64,000 nt of DNA from Streptomyces sp. NBC_01381 (GCF_026340305.1 NZ_JAPEPI010000002.1:1-64000), one strand, 5' to 3'. Positions 26,367-34,826 are shown, counted from the first letter of the stretch. Numbers and translations: made by a program. Notes: generated from the letters alone by a model not told the origin.

Positions 26367-27842
26367 ATGCGTACTGCGTACTCCGTGGAGACGGTCAGGG
26401 CCGCCGAGCGGTCGTTGATGGCCCGGTTGCCGGAAGGCGCCCTGATGCAGCGGGCCGCCGCCGGGCTCGCCGTGGTCTGCGCCCAGGTGCTCGGCAAGGT
26501 GTACGGGGCGCGTGTCGTGCTGCTCGTAGGGAGCGGGGACAACGGGGGCGACGCGCTGTACGCCGGGGCGCGGCTCGCCCGGCGTGGCGCGGGGGTCGGC
26601 GCGGTGCTGCTTTCGCCCGATCGGGTGCATGCGGGTGGGCTCGCGGCGTTCCGTGCTGCCGGGGGGCGGGTGGTTTCCGCTGCGGATTCTCTTCGGGTGG
26701 AGGACGCTCTTCGGGGCGCCGATCTTGTCGTCGACGGGATCGTGGGCATCGGCGGGCAGGGCGGGCTGCGGGCCGGGGCCGCTCAAGTGGTGGGCCTGGT
26801 GCGGGAGTCGGGGGTGCCTGTGGTCGCCGTCGATCTGCCGAGCGGCGTCGACGCCGACAGCGGGGTGGTGGCCGGGGACGCGGTGCGGGCCGACGTCACG
26901 GTGACCTTCGGGGCGTACAAGCCGGGGCTGCTGATCGATCCCGGGCGGGAGTACGCCGGTGTCGTGCGGCTCGTGGACATCGGGCTCGGGGCGGTGCTCG
27001 GGGCTCCTGAGGTGGAGGCTCTTCAGTACGAGGACGTGGCCGCGCTGCTGCCGGAGCCGACGGGGGAGAGCGACAAGTACCGGCGGGGCGTGGTGGGTGT
27101 CGTCGCCGGGTCGGCGCGGTATCCGGGGGCCGCGGTGCTCGCGGTGGCGGGTGCGCTGCGGGGTGGGGCGGGGGCCGTGCGGTACGTCGGGCCTGCCGTG
27201 GACGCGGTGATCGCCCGGTTCCCCGAGGCGCTTGTCTCTGACGGGGCGCCGTCCAAGGCCGGGCGGGTGCAGGCGTGGGTGGTCGGGCCGGGGCTCGGGG
27301 ACGACGCGGGGCGTCTGGAGGACGTGGTCGCCGCGGATGTGCCGGTGCTGATCGACGCGGACGGGCTGCGGCTTGTCGAGGCCGAGGTGGTGCGGGGGCG
27401 TTCCGCTCCGACTCTGCTGACGCCGCATGCGGGGGAGGCGGCGGCGTTGCTGGGGGTCTCGCGGGGGGAAGTGGAGCGGGGGCGCCTTGCTGCTGTGCGG
27501 GAGTTGGCGGGGCGGTATGGGGCGACGGTGCTTCTGAAGGGGTCTACGACGCTGGTGGCCGGGGGTGCGGGCGGGCGTGCGGGTGGACGTGGGGGTGGCC
27601 GCGGGGGTGTGGTGCGGGTCAATCCGACGGGTACGCCGTGGCTTGCCACCGCTGGCAGTGGGGATGTGCTTTCGGGGCTTGCCGGGTCGTTGCTGGCGGC
27701 GGGGCTTTCGGCGGGGGACGCGGGGGCGGTGGGGGCGTATCTCCATGGGCTGGCCGCTCGGCATGCGGCGGATGGGGCGCCGGTGGGGGCGCAGGACGTT
27801 GCGGCGGCGCTTTCGGTGGCTTGGCGGGATGTACGGGGGTAG
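26367..27842 (+). CDS. nnr: Bifunctional NAD(P)H-hydrate epimerase/dehydratase
   Basis: Repairs damaged (hydrated) NADH and NADPH. 491 residues in two domains: the epimerase (YjeF_N, about 1-215; GSGDNGGDALYAGARLA and VDLPSGVDADSG) and the ADP-dependent dehydratase (ribokinase-like, about 225-490; VVGPGLGDDAG, LLTPHAGEAAALLG, NPTGTPWLATAGSGDVLSG). A Gly/Arg-rich insertion (about residues 396-408) interrupts the second domain. No Shine-Dalgarno; CAGACT ends 6 bases before the ATG. Follows acpS by 73 bases. Confidence 0.95.
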   Translation: MRTAYSVETVRAAERSLMARLPEGALMQRAAAGLAVVCAQVLGKVYGARVVLLVGSGDNGGDALYAGARLARRGAGVGAVLLSPDRVHAGGLAAFRAAGGRVVSAADSLRVEDALRGADLVVDGIVGIGGQGGLRAGAAQVVGLVRESGVPVVAVDLPSGVDADSGVVAGDAVRADVTVTFGAYKPGLLIDPGREYAGVVRLVDIGLGAVLGAPEVEALQYEDVAALLPEPTGESDKYRRGVVGVVAGSARYPGAAVLAVAGALRGGAGAVRYVGPAVDAVIARFPEALVSDGAPSKAGRVQAWVVGPGLGDDAGRLEDVVAADVPVLIDADGLRLVEAEVVRGRSAPTLLTPHAGEAAALLGVSRGEVERGRLAAVRELAGRYGATVLLKGSTTLVAGGAGGRAGGRGGGRGGVVRVNPTGTPWLATAGSGDVLSGLAGSLLAAGLSAGDAGAVGAYLHGLAARHAADGAPVGAQDVAAALSVAWRDVRG

Positions 27843-27883
27843 GTGCCTTCGCGTTTCGCTTGGGTTGTGGGGCGGGGCCGCGC

Positions 27884-27971
27884 CGGTATGTCCGTACTCG
27901 CCATCTCGGTCCGAGCGTCTTGCTGCTGCGGCTGGGGAGTGCTGCGTACCGTGCTCCGTGCGGACATACCG
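27884..27971. repeat. Long-range inverted repeat upstream of alr
   Basis: CGGTATGTCCG at 27884-27894 and its exact complement CGGACATACCG at 27961-27971, about 66 bases apart; flanks extend the match to 14 of 16. The 281-base nnr-alr gap otherwise shows no gene. May be paired regulator half-sites or an RNA stem. Confidence 0.5.
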
Positions 27972-28123
27972 ACACGTCCCCTCGCGTCTCGATGCGCGCC
28001 AACGGTGCGTGGGGGCCGTGGTCCAGCCCTTTGCGTACGTCGCCCCGTTGCTGTGCGTGCAGGCCGGGCCTGGGGCGCGCGGCTGCGTGGGTGTCGGTGG
28101 GCTCTGAGAGACTGGTCGGCGTT

Positions 28124-29293
28124 ATGACTGAGACCGCACCCTTGCGTGCCCGCGCCGAGATCGATTTGGCCGCCCTCCGGGCCAATGTGCGGACTTTGCG
28201 TGCCCACGCGCCAGGCGCCGCCTTCATGGCCGTGGTGAAGGCCGATGCGTACGGACATGGAATGGTGCCCTGCGCTCGGGCCGCGATCGAGGCCGGTGCC
28301 ACCTGGGTGGGCACCGCGACCCCCGAGGAGGCGCTCGCGCTGCGCGCCGCCGGGATCCAGGGGCGTCTGATGTGCTGGCTGTGGACCCCGGGCGGGCCCT
28401 GGCGCGAGGGCATCGAGGCCGACCTCGACATGTCGGTGAGCGGATTGTGGGCGTTGCGCGAGGTCGCGGCCGCCGCGCGTGAGGTGGGGCGTCCTGCGCG
28501 TGTTCAGCTGAAGGCCGACACCGGGCTCGGGCGTAACGGCTGTATGCCCGCTGACTGGCCCGAGCTCGTCTCGCAGGCGCTTCAGGCCGAGGCCGAGGGG
28601 CTTGTGCGCGTCACCGGGCTCTGGTCGCACTTCGCGTGCGCCGATGAGCCGGGCCACCCCTCCATCGCCGCTCAGCTCCGGCTCTTCCGCGAGATGGTCG
28701 CCGCCGCCGAGGAGCGGGGGATCCGGCCCGAGGTGCGGCACATCGCCAACTCGCCGGGCACGCTCACCCTGCCGGAGACCCACTTCGATCTCGTACGACC
28801 GGGCATCGCGATGTACGGGATCTCGCCGAGCCCCGAGGTGGGGACGCCGGAGGACTTCGGCCTGCGCCCCGTCATGAGGCTCAGCGCCTCGCTCGCCCTG
28901 GTGAAGCATGTTCCGGGGGGTCACGGTGTCAGTTACGGGCATCACTACGTCACGCCCGGGGAGACCACCCTGGGCCTCGTCCCCCTGGGGTACGGGGACG
29001 GGATCCCGCGGCACGCATCGGGCACCGGACCGGTTCTCGTCGGCGGCAAGTGGCGGACGGTCGCCGGGCGTGTGGCCATGGACCAGTTCGTGGTCGACCT
29101 CGGCGGTGACGAGCCGGCGGCCGGCTCCGAAGCCGTCCTGTTCGGCCCCGGCGACCGGGGCGAGCCGACCGCCGAGGACTGGGCGCAGGCGGCGGGCACC
29201 ATCGCGTACGAGATCGTCACCCGCATCGGTTCGAGGGTTCCTCGCGTCTATGTGAATGAGCGGCCTGAAGAGGACGACCGGCTCGACGACTGA
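28124..29293 (+). CDS. alr: Alanine racemase
   Basis: PLP enzyme making D-alanine for peptidoglycan. 389 residues from ATG 28124 (MTETAPLRARAEIDLAALRA). The PLP lysine is Lys39 in AVVKADAYGHG; the catalytic Tyr lies in GVSYGHHYVTP, and the C-terminal barrel has VAGRVAMDQFVVDLGG. The frame is open nearly 850 bases upstream but that extension is low-complexity and overlaps nnr, so it is excluded. Short or absent leader. Confidence 0.96.
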   Translation: MTETAPLRARAEIDLAALRANVRTLRAHAPGAAFMAVVKADAYGHGMVPCARAAIEAGATWVGTATPEEALALRAAGIQGRLMCWLWTPGGPWREGIEADLDMSVSGLWALREVAAAAREVGRPARVQLKADTGLGRNGCMPADWPELVSQALQAEAEGLVRVTGLWSHFACADEPGHPSIAAQLRLFREMVAAAEERGIRPEVRHIANSPGTLTLPETHFDLVRPGIAMYGISPSPEVGTPEDFGLRPVMRLSASLALVKHVPGGHGVSYGHHYVTPGETTLGLVPLGYGDGIPRHASGTGPVLVGGKWRTVAGRVAMDQFVVDLGGDEPAAGSEAVLFGPGDRGEPTAEDWAQAAGTIAYEIVTRIGSRVPRVYVNERPEEDDRLDD

Positions 29294-29306
29294 GGAGGAG
29301 CGGCAC

Positions 29307-30518
29307 GTGAGCGAGAGCAGCACGGGGGCGGCCGCGGAAGCGGTGACGGAAGTCGCCGCCGCGGCCGGGAACTGGCGCAGGGCAGGCATCGCCGGTGCCG
29401 CGATAGGCGTCGTCGCGGCGGGCGCCGCGGCCGGTGTCGCCATAGAGCGGATGACCGTCGGCCGCGGCATGCGCAAGAAGGCACGGCTCGCGCTCGACGC
29501 ATCGGGTCCGTACGGATCGCTGCGCGGCATGCCGGGCAAGGCGTACGCGGATGATGGCACGGAGCTCTCGTACGAGGTAGACGAGGTCGAGGCGGAGAGC
29601 GCGCAGGCGCCGCGGCGGCGTCGGCTCTTCGGGCGCAAGGTGCCTGCTCCGGTCACCGTCGTCTTCAGCCATGGCTACTGCCTGAGCCAGGACTCCTGGC
29701 ACTTCCAGCGGGCCGCCCTGCGCGGTGTCGTGCGGTGTGTCTACTGGGACCAGCGCAGCCACGGCCGGTCCGGGCGCGGGGCCGCGCAGCTCGACGACGG
29801 GAAGCCGGTCTCCATCGACCAGCTGGGGCGGGACCTGAAGGCCGTCATCGACGCGGCCGCGCCCGAGGGGCCGCTGGTCCTGGTCGGGCACTCCATGGGC
29901 GGCATGACGACGATGGCGCTTGCCGACCAGTTCCCCGAGCTGATCCGCGAGCGGGTCGTGGGGGTCGCTCTTGTGGGTACGTCGGCCGGGCGGCTCGGCC
30001 AGGTCAACTTCGGGCTTCCGGTGGCCGGGATGAACGCCGTCCGGCGCGTCCTGCCCGGCGTGCTGAAGGCGCTCGGCTCGCAGGCCGACCTGGTGGAGCG
30101 GGGGCGGCGGGCCACCTCCGATCTCTTCGCGGGGATCATCAAGCGCTACTCGTTCTCGTCGAAGGACGTGGACCCGGCGATCTCGCGGTTCGCCGAGCGG
30201 ATGATCGAGTCGACGCCGATCGACGTGGTCGCGGAGTTCTATCCGGCGTTCGCCGAGCACGACAAGGCGGAGGCGTTGCGGTACTTCGCCGAGCTGCCGG
30301 TGCTCGTGCTCGCCGGGGAGAAGGACCTGGTGACGCCGAGCGAGCACAGCGAGGCGATCGCCGATCTGCTTCCGGAGGCCGAATTCGTGCTCGTACCGGA
30401 CGCGGGGCATCTGGTCATGCTGGAGCACCCCGAGGTGGTCACCGACCGGCTCGCCGACCTGCTGGCCAGGGCGGGTGCCGTGCCGGCGGCGGCGGATGCG
30501 CGGACCTCGAGCGGCTGA
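29307..30518 (+). CDS. Membrane-anchored alpha/beta hydrolase
   Basis: 403 residues from GTG 29307, chosen for its GAGGAGGAG Shine-Dalgarno. A single N-terminal hydrophobic segment (about residues 22-45) is followed by a hydrolase fold: nucleophile Ser in LVGHSMGG, acid Asp in AGEKDLVTP, His in PDAGHLVML, oxyanion HG in FSHGYCLSQDSW. Thirteen bases after alr, so probably cotranscribed. Substrate unknown; wall or lipid esterase roles are guesses. Confidence 0.87.
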   Translation: MSESSTGAAAEAVTEVAAAAGNWRRAGIAGAAIGVVAAGAAAGVAIERMTVGRGMRKKARLALDASGPYGSLRGMPGKAYADDGTELSYEVDEVEAESAQAPRRRRLFGRKVPAPVTVVFSHGYCLSQDSWHFQRAALRGVVRCVYWDQRSHGRSGRGAAQLDDGKPVSIDQLGRDLKAVIDAAAPEGPLVLVGHSMGGMTTMALADQFPELIRERVVGVALVGTSAGRLGQVNFGLPVAGMNAVRRVLPGVLKALGSQADLVERGRRATSDLFAGIIKRYSFSSKDVDPAISRFAERMIESTPIDVVAEFYPAFAEHDKAEALRYFAELPVLVLAGEKDLVTPSEHSEAIADLLPEAEFVLVPDAGHLVMLEHPEVVTDRLADLLARAGAVPAAADARTSSG

Positions 30519-30527
30519 CGCAGCCGC

Positions 30528-30533
30528 TAACGT
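30528..30533 (+). promoter_or_regulatory. -10 box, leaderless type (tsaE)
   Basis: TAACGT, 7 bases before ATG 30541; no Shine-Dalgarno. Confidence 0.45.
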
Positions 30534-30540
30534 GGTCGGC

Positions 30541-31053
30541 ATGGAAGCACCGCACGACCCGACCCCCGACACCACCCTCAAGATCATCGTCAACTCGCCC
30601 GAGCAGATGGGCGAGTTGGGCCGCCGGCTTGCCAAACTGCTGCGCCCCGGCGACCTGGTGATGCTCACCGGCGAGCTCGGCGCGGGCAAGACGACCCTGA
30701 CCCGGGGCCTCGGCGAAGGCCTCGGCGTACGGGGCGCCGTCACGTCCCCGACCTTCGTCATCGCCCGCGTCCACCCGTCCCTCGGCGAAGGACCGCCGCT
30801 CGTGCACGTGGACGCGTACCGCCTGGGCGGCGGGCTCGACGAGATGGAGGACCTCGACCTCGATGTCTCGCTGCCCGAATCGGTGATCGTCGTGGAGTGG
30901 GGTGACGGCAAGGTCGAGGAGCTCTCCGACGATCGGCTGCGCGTGCTGATTCACCGTGCGGTGGGCGACACCACGGACGAGGTGCGGGAGGTGACGCTGA
31001 GCGGCGTCGGGGCGCGCTGGGCCGAGGCGGACCTCACGCTGCTGGCCGCGTAG
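30541..31053 (+). CDS. tsaE: tRNA t6A ATPase TsaE
   Basis: ATPase that resets the TsaB-TsaD complex in t6A37 tRNA modification. 170 residues from ATG 30541: P-loop GELGAGKTTLTRG, the SPTFVIA motif and DAYRL, with the catalytic VVEWGDG near the end. Other members of the pathway, tsaB and tsaD, follow within 3 kb; tsaC is not in the window. Confidence 0.95.
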   Translation: MEAPHDPTPDTTLKIIVNSPEQMGELGRRLAKLLRPGDLVMLTGELGAGKTTLTRGLGEGLGVRGAVTSPTFVIARVHPSLGEGPPLVHVDAYRLGGGLDEMEDLDLDVSLPESVIVVEWGDGKVEELSDDRLRVLIHRAVGDTTDEVREVTLSGVGARWAEADLTLLAA

Positions 31054-31160
31054 TCCCGTGCGGGGCCTTTGCTTTCGTACGTTCCGCTGAACGTTCCGAC
31101 AAGGCGTCGGGAAGATGTTGCGCGGGGCGCTCTGCGCGTGGTCACATGGATACCGGTACA

Positions 31161-31178
31161 GGTTAGGTCTACCTAACC
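31161..31178. promoter_or_regulatory. Iron-box-like operator
   Basis: GGTTAGGTCTACCTAACC: perfect 8-bp arms with a 2-base centre. Aligned with the IdeR/DmdR iron-box consensus TTAGGTTAGGCTAACCTAA it matches 14 of 19 positions. It lies 30 bases before the start of the 53-codon gene and probably overlaps its core promoter. Confidence 0.6.
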
Positions 31179-31208
31179 ATGTCTGCCCCGGGAGCCCAGG
31201 AGGCATCC

Positions 31209-31370
31209 ATGTCGGCTTCAGAACGTCGTGAGGTAGGGCGGGCCCCTGGGCCTTCGGGCGTTTCCATGAGCGTGCTGTTGGCTTCATGTGCGGCTGCTCG
31301 GGCGGTGTCCACGCCGCCGAGCGCGCCGGAGCGCGGGGTGCGGGATTCTCGGGAGCGGAAGAGCGCCTAG
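31209..31370 (+). CDS. 53-residue protein, unknown, behind an iron-box-like operator
   Basis: Not recognised. ATG 31209 has an ideal Shine-Dalgarno (AGGAGG 31198-31203, 5-base spacing). A start at 31179 would abut the operator and lacks one. The product is basic at both ends with a short central apolar patch, SMSVLLASCAAARAV (residues 19-33), and one Cys. LASC fits a lipobox, but the hydrophobic stretch is too short for a convincing signal peptide. It is a self-contained unit: operator, SD, gene, repeat copy C, terminator. An inner ATG at 31266 would give 34 residues. Confidence 0.5.
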   Translation: MSASERREVGRAPGPSGVSMSVLLASCAAARAVSTPPSAPERGVRDSRERKSA

Positions 31371-31400
31371 GGGGCTGCCTCGGATTCGCCGTGCGCGGCC

Positions 31401-31450
31401 GCGGGTGCGTTTTGGTTGCTCGCGCAGTTCCCCGCGCCCCTTTGGGGCGC
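31401..31450. repeat. Dispersed intergenic repeat, copy C
   Basis: Core GCGCAGTTCCCCGCGCCCC. Its right end supplies the first arm of the adjacent terminator. Confidence 0.8.
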
Positions 31451-31469
31451 TCCAGCGGGGCGCCTTTTT
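31446..31469 (+). terminator. Terminator of the 53-codon gene
   Basis: GGCGCTCC/GGGGCGCC stem with loop AGC and five T (31465-31469). Directed rightwards, so it serves the small gene rather than the opposing membrane-protein gene. Confidence 0.75.
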
Positions 31470-31475
31470 AAGACC

Positions 31476-32057
31476 CTACGGAACGACTACGACCTTCGCG
31501 CTGATCGTTGCGAACTCCCACATCGCGTTGCCGTTCTCGCGTGACTGGCGGATGCCGCCCGTCTTCTTCGACGGGTCCGGCTTCGGGGTCGAGCCGTCCA
31601 CCGCCGAGCTGAATCCGATCGCGATGCCGTCCACGCTGGTGAAGCGCACGACGTGCTCGATCGGCACGCCGTCCGTTCCGGTGACCGTCCCCGAGCGCGA
31701 GCTGACGGCGTACGCCCCCGGTACGGGGTCCACCGTGCTCGGCGTGACCTTGTACGTGCGCTGCGCCTTGCCGGAGGCCTTGACCAGCCAGACGCGGTCC
31801 TCGCCCACCGAGTAGATGACCCGCTCGCCCGCACCGGAATGTGCGGGGACCGCCTTCGGGCCGGCCTTGTCCTTGGGGGAGCGTGACGCGGAGGCCGAGG
31901 GGTCGGCGTCCGGCTTCTGGCCCGTCAGGTGGTCCGGCGCGCTGGCCGACGCCTGGTACGCGAGGAAGCCGACCGCGGCGAGCGCGGCCGCGGTGAGCCC
32001 GGCCACGAATCCCGAGCTGCTCCTGGACAACTGCGCCACCCTCTTCGTACTCCGCAC
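31476..32057 (-). CDS. Membrane-anchored protein of unknown function
   Basis: Not recognised as a family. 193 residues from GTG 32057; the frame is open far upstream but overlaps tsaB. One N-terminal membrane helix (about residues 15-35, FVAGLTAAALAAVGFLAYQA), a Ser/Pro/Asp-rich linker, then an extracytoplasmic beta-rich domain (VIYSVGEDRVWLVKASGKAQ). Start codon uncertain: no clear Shine-Dalgarno. Divergent from tsaB with 81 bases between. Confidence 0.7.
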   Translation of the reverse strand: MRSTKRVAQLSRSSSGFVAGLTAAALAAVGFLAYQASASAPDHLTGQKPDADPSASASRSPKDKAGPKAVPAHSGAGERVIYSVGEDRVWLVKASGKAQRTYKVTPSTVDPVPGAYAVSSRSGTVTGTDGVPIEHVVRFTSVDGIAIGFSSAVDGSTPKPDPSKKTGGIRQSRENGNAMWEFATISAKVVVVP

Positions 32058-32126
32058 GGCTACGCGTTGACGGTAGCAGCAGGTGTGCGGCTTCCCCGGT
32101 CGGCCGTGCGCCGTGCGCCGGAGCCG

Positions 32127-32132
32127 TAGGCT
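32127..32132 (+). promoter_or_regulatory. -10 box, leaderless type (tsaB)
   Basis: TAGGCT, 6 bases before GTG 32139; no Shine-Dalgarno. Confidence 0.5.
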
Positions 32133-32138
32133 GTTCGC

Positions 32139-32795
32139 GTGCTCTTGCTCGCTCTGGATACCGCAACCCCCGCCGTCACCGTCGCCCTGCACGACGGGTC
32201 GTCCGTCGTCGCAGCCTCCAGCCAGGTGGACGCCCGCCGCCACGGCGAGCTGCTGCTGCCAGCCGTCGACCGGGTGCTCGCCGACGCGGGGCTGAGACTC
32301 GACGCGGTGACCGGCATCGTCGTCGGCGTGGGCCCCGGCCCCTACACAGGTCTGCGCGTCGGCCTGATGACCGCCGACACCTTCGGCCTCGCGCTCGGTG
32401 TGCCGGTGCACGGCGTGTGCACGCTCGACGGCCTCGCGTACGAGTCGGGCATCGAGGGCGGCCCCTTCGTCGTCGCCACGGACGCGCGGCGCAAGGAGGT
32501 CTACTGGGCGCGGTACGCGGACCCCCGCACCCGCCTCACGGACGCCGCCGTGGACCGGCCCGCGGACATCGCGGAGGCGGTGGCGGGGCTGCCCGCCGTC
32601 GGCGCGGGCGCGGTGCTCTACCCCGACACCTTCCCGGACGCCCGAACCCCCGAGCACGTCTCGGCTGCCTCGCTGGCCTCGCTCGCCGCGGAGAAGCTCG
32701 CCGCAGGGGAAGAACTGCTCGCGCCCCGGCCGCTCTACCTGCGCCGCCCGGACGCGCAGGTCCCCAAGAACTACAAGGTGGTCACCCCCAAGTGA
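32139..32795 (+). CDS. tsaB: tRNA t6A protein TsaB
   Basis: Non-catalytic ASKHA-fold partner of TsaD. 218 residues with the N-terminal LLALDTATPAVTVALHDG and GIVVGVGPGPYTGLRVGL motifs. The GTG start appears leaderless. The stop overlaps the rimI GTG (GTGA), so the t6A genes and rimI are translationally coupled. Confidence 0.95.
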   Translation: MLLLALDTATPAVTVALHDGSSVVAASSQVDARRHGELLLPAVDRVLADAGLRLDAVTGIVVGVGPGPYTGLRVGLMTADTFGLALGVPVHGVCTLDGLAYESGIEGGPFVVATDARRKEVYWARYADPRTRLTDAAVDRPADIAEAVAGLPAVGAGAVLYPDTFPDARTPEHVSAASLASLAAEKLAAGEELLAPRPLYLRRPDAQVPKNYKVVTPK

Positions 32796-33307
32796 CGTCC
32801 GTGACGACAGTTGTCCTGCGCGAGATGCGCTGGTGGGACATCGATCCCGTGTTCGTCCTCGAGAAGGAGCTCTTCCCGGACGACGCCTGGTCGCGCGGCA
32901 TGTTCTGGTCCGAGCTCGCGCACGCGCGCGGCCCGCTCGCCACCCGCCGCTATGTCGTGGCGATGGACGGCGAACGGCTCGTCGGGTACGCGGGGCTCGC
33001 CTCGGGCGGCGACCAGGCCGACGTACAGACCATTGCCGTGGCCCCGAGCCACTGGGGCACGGGGCTCGGCTCCCGGCTGCTGACCGATCTGTTGAGCGCG
33101 GCGACGGCCTTCGAGTGCGCCGAGGTCATGCTGGAAGTGCGGGTCGACAACACGCAGGCGCAGAAGCTGTACGAGCGCTTCGGCTTCGAGCCCATCGGCT
33201 TCAGACGCGGCTACTACCAGCCGGGCAATGTGGACGCCCTGGTGATGCGCCTGACCGATCCATCAACCTCAGTGAATCCCGTGCAAGGAACCGACACCCA
33301 TGGCTGA
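32792..33307 (+). CDS. rimI: Ribosomal-protein-S18-alanine N-acetyltransferase
   Basis: GNAT acetyltransferase. 171 residues from GTG 32792, chosen for the GTGA overlap with tsaB; GTG 32801 is an alternative. Acetyl-CoA motif A is VAPSHWGTGLGSRLL; LYERFGFEPIGFRRGYYQP is the usual RimI C-terminus. It overlaps tsaD by 8 bases. Confidence 0.93.
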   Translation: MTSVTTVVLREMRWWDIDPVFVLEKELFPDDAWSRGMFWSELAHARGPLATRRYVVAMDGERLVGYAGLASGGDQADVQTIAVAPSHWGTGLGSRLLTDLLSAATAFECAEVMLEVRVDNTQAQKLYERFGFEPIGFRRGYYQPGNVDALVMRLTDPSTSVNPVQGTDTHG

Positions 33308-34397
33308 CGAACCGCTCGTACTCGGCATCGAGACCTCCTGCGACGAGACCGGCGTCGGCATCGTCCGCGGCACCACCCTGCTCGCCGACGCCATCGCCTC
33401 CAGCGTCGACGAGCACGCCCGCTTCGGCGGTGTCGTGCCCGAGGTCGCGTCCCGCGCGCACCTGGAAGCCATGGTGCCGACCATCGACCGTGCGCTGAAG
33501 GAAGCGGGGGTGAGCGCGAAGGACCTCGACGGCATCGCGGTGACCGCAGGGCCCGGTCTCGCGGGCGCGCTGCTTGTGGGCGTCTCGGCGGCCAAGGCGT
33601 ACGCGTACGCGCTCGGCAAGCCGCTGTACGGCGTGAACCACCTGGCCTCGCACATCTGCGTGGACCAGCTGGAGCACGGCACGCTGCCGGAGCCGACGAT
33701 GGCGCTGCTCGTGTCGGGCGGCCACTCCTCGCTGCTCCTGTCCGCCGACATCACTTCGGACGTACGTCCGCTGGGCGCGACCATCGACGACGCGGCGGGC
33801 GAGGCCTTCGACAAGATCGCGCGGGTGCTCAACCTGGGCTTCCCGGGCGGTCCCGTCATCGACCGGTACGCGAAGGAGGGCGACCCGACCGCGATCACCT
33901 TCCCGCGCGGGCTCACCGGGCCGCGCGACCCCGCGTACGACTTCTCCTTCTCCGGTCTGAAGACGTCCGTCGCGCGCTGGATCGAGGCCAAGCGGGCCGC
34001 GGGCGAGGACGTTCCCGTACGTGATGTGGCGGCGTCCTTCCAGGAGGCGGTCGTCGACGTGCTGACCCGCAAGGCCGTGCGGGCCTGCAAGGACGAGGGT
34101 GTGGACCACCTGATGATCGGCGGCGGCGTGGCCGCCAACACCCGGCTGCGGGCGCTCGCGCAGGAGCGCTGCGAGGCGGCCGGGATCCGGCTGCGGGTGC
34201 CGCGGCCGAAGCTGTGCACGGACAACGGCGCGATGGTCGCCGCGCTCGGCGCGGAGATGGTGGCCAGGAACCGCTCGGCCTCGGCCTGGGACCTGTCGGC
34301 GGACTCGTCGCTGCCCGTGACGGAGACTCACGTCCCCGGCCACGGGCATAGCCACGATCACGTACACGAGGCCAGTAAGGAGAACCTCTACTCTTGA
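33300..34397 (+). CDS. tsaD: tRNA t6A transferase TsaD, His-rich tail
   Basis: Transfers the threonylcarbamoyl group to A37 of ANN-decoding tRNAs. 365 residues. Metal-binding HLASH (GVNHLASHICVD) and ASKHA loops (SGGHSSLLL, GGGVAANTRLR) are intact. Odd feature: the last 25 residues include HVPGHGHSHDHVHE, with six His in 14 residues; most bacterial TsaD proteins end near residue 340. Start ATG with GCAAGGAACC. Confidence 0.96.
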   Translation: MADEPLVLGIETSCDETGVGIVRGTTLLADAIASSVDEHARFGGVVPEVASRAHLEAMVPTIDRALKEAGVSAKDLDGIAVTAGPGLAGALLVGVSAAKAYAYALGKPLYGVNHLASHICVDQLEHGTLPEPTMALLVSGGHSSLLLSADITSDVRPLGATIDDAAGEAFDKIARVLNLGFPGGPVIDRYAKEGDPTAITFPRGLTGPRDPAYDFSFSGLKTSVARWIEAKRAAGEDVPVRDVAASFQEAVVDVLTRKAVRACKDEGVDHLMIGGGVAANTRLRALAQERCEAAGIRLRVPRPKLCTDNGAMVAALGAEMVARNRSASAWDLSADSSLPVTETHVPGHGHSHDHVHEASKENLYS

Positions 34398-34402
34398 CCC
34401 CT

Positions 34403-34424
34403 CTCCCGCCAGAAGACGGGAGAT
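34403..34424 (+). terminator. Weak hairpin after tsaD
   Basis: TCTCCCG/CGGGAGA, 7 bp, loop CCAGAAGA, then TTCC. Plausible end of the tsaB-rimI-tsaD transcript. Confidence 0.5.
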
Positions 34425-34568
34425 TCCTGGCTCACGCCGCCCGATGAGCACTGCGGCTCACCAGGTCTTCTGCGATCAGCGCCAGCCGGGTTGAGACCCG
34501 CCCGGTTGCCTTGAACCTAGCGCACGGCCGATACCTCGTGCCGAGGAATCACGAAAGAGGACCAGGAG

Positions 34569-34826
34569 ATGACGGTCGCGTTGATGTGGGAGGCCCGAGC
34601 CGCTGAGGGGCGTGGCGAGGAGCTGCTGTCCTGGGCACGGGCGCAGGTCCTGGACGGTGCGCCGGTCCGGCGGGAGAGCTTCCGCGCCCCGCAGGACCGG
34701 GTGCTCGTGCTGACCTGGTGGGACGCCGCGTACGACGCCGACCTTCCCGAACTGCCGGAGCCCGCACCGGAGTTGGTGACGCGGGCCGTGCACAGGTGGC
34801 GGTTCGAGTCGGTCGGCGTGGACTGA
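34569..34826 (+). CDS. Small conserved-looking protein, unknown
   Basis: 85 residues. Trp-rich (MWEARA, SWARAQ, TWWDAAYD, HRWRFESVGVD) with alternating charged and apolar residues, reminiscent of a ferredoxin-like antibiotic-monooxygenase fold, but no catalytic motif can be named. ATG 34569 has AAAGAGGA at 9-base spacing. Convergent with the following membrane-protein gene (19 bases apart). Coding is supported by a Shine-Dalgarno and typical codon use. Confidence 0.7.
   Translation: MTVALMWEARAAEGRGEELLSWARAQVLDGAPVRRESFRAPQDRVLVLTWWDAAYDADLPELPEPAPELVTRAVHRWRFESVGVD

Noticed and set aside
27275..28123. Upstream extension of the alr frame
   Set aside because: Gly-rich and overlapping nnr in another frame; alanine racemase homology starts at ATG 28124.
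27023..29656. Minus-strand open frame of 877 codons over nnr and alr
   Set aside because: Ser/Arg/Pro-rich antisense translation, overlapping two clear enzymes.
31209..31370. 53-residue protein as a lipoprotein
   Set aside because: LASC fits a lipobox, but the preceding hydrophobic stretch is only about five residues, too short for a signal peptide.
32058..32657. Upstream extension of the minus-strand membrane-protein gene
   Set aside because: Would overlap tsaB antisense and put the membrane helix in mid-protein.
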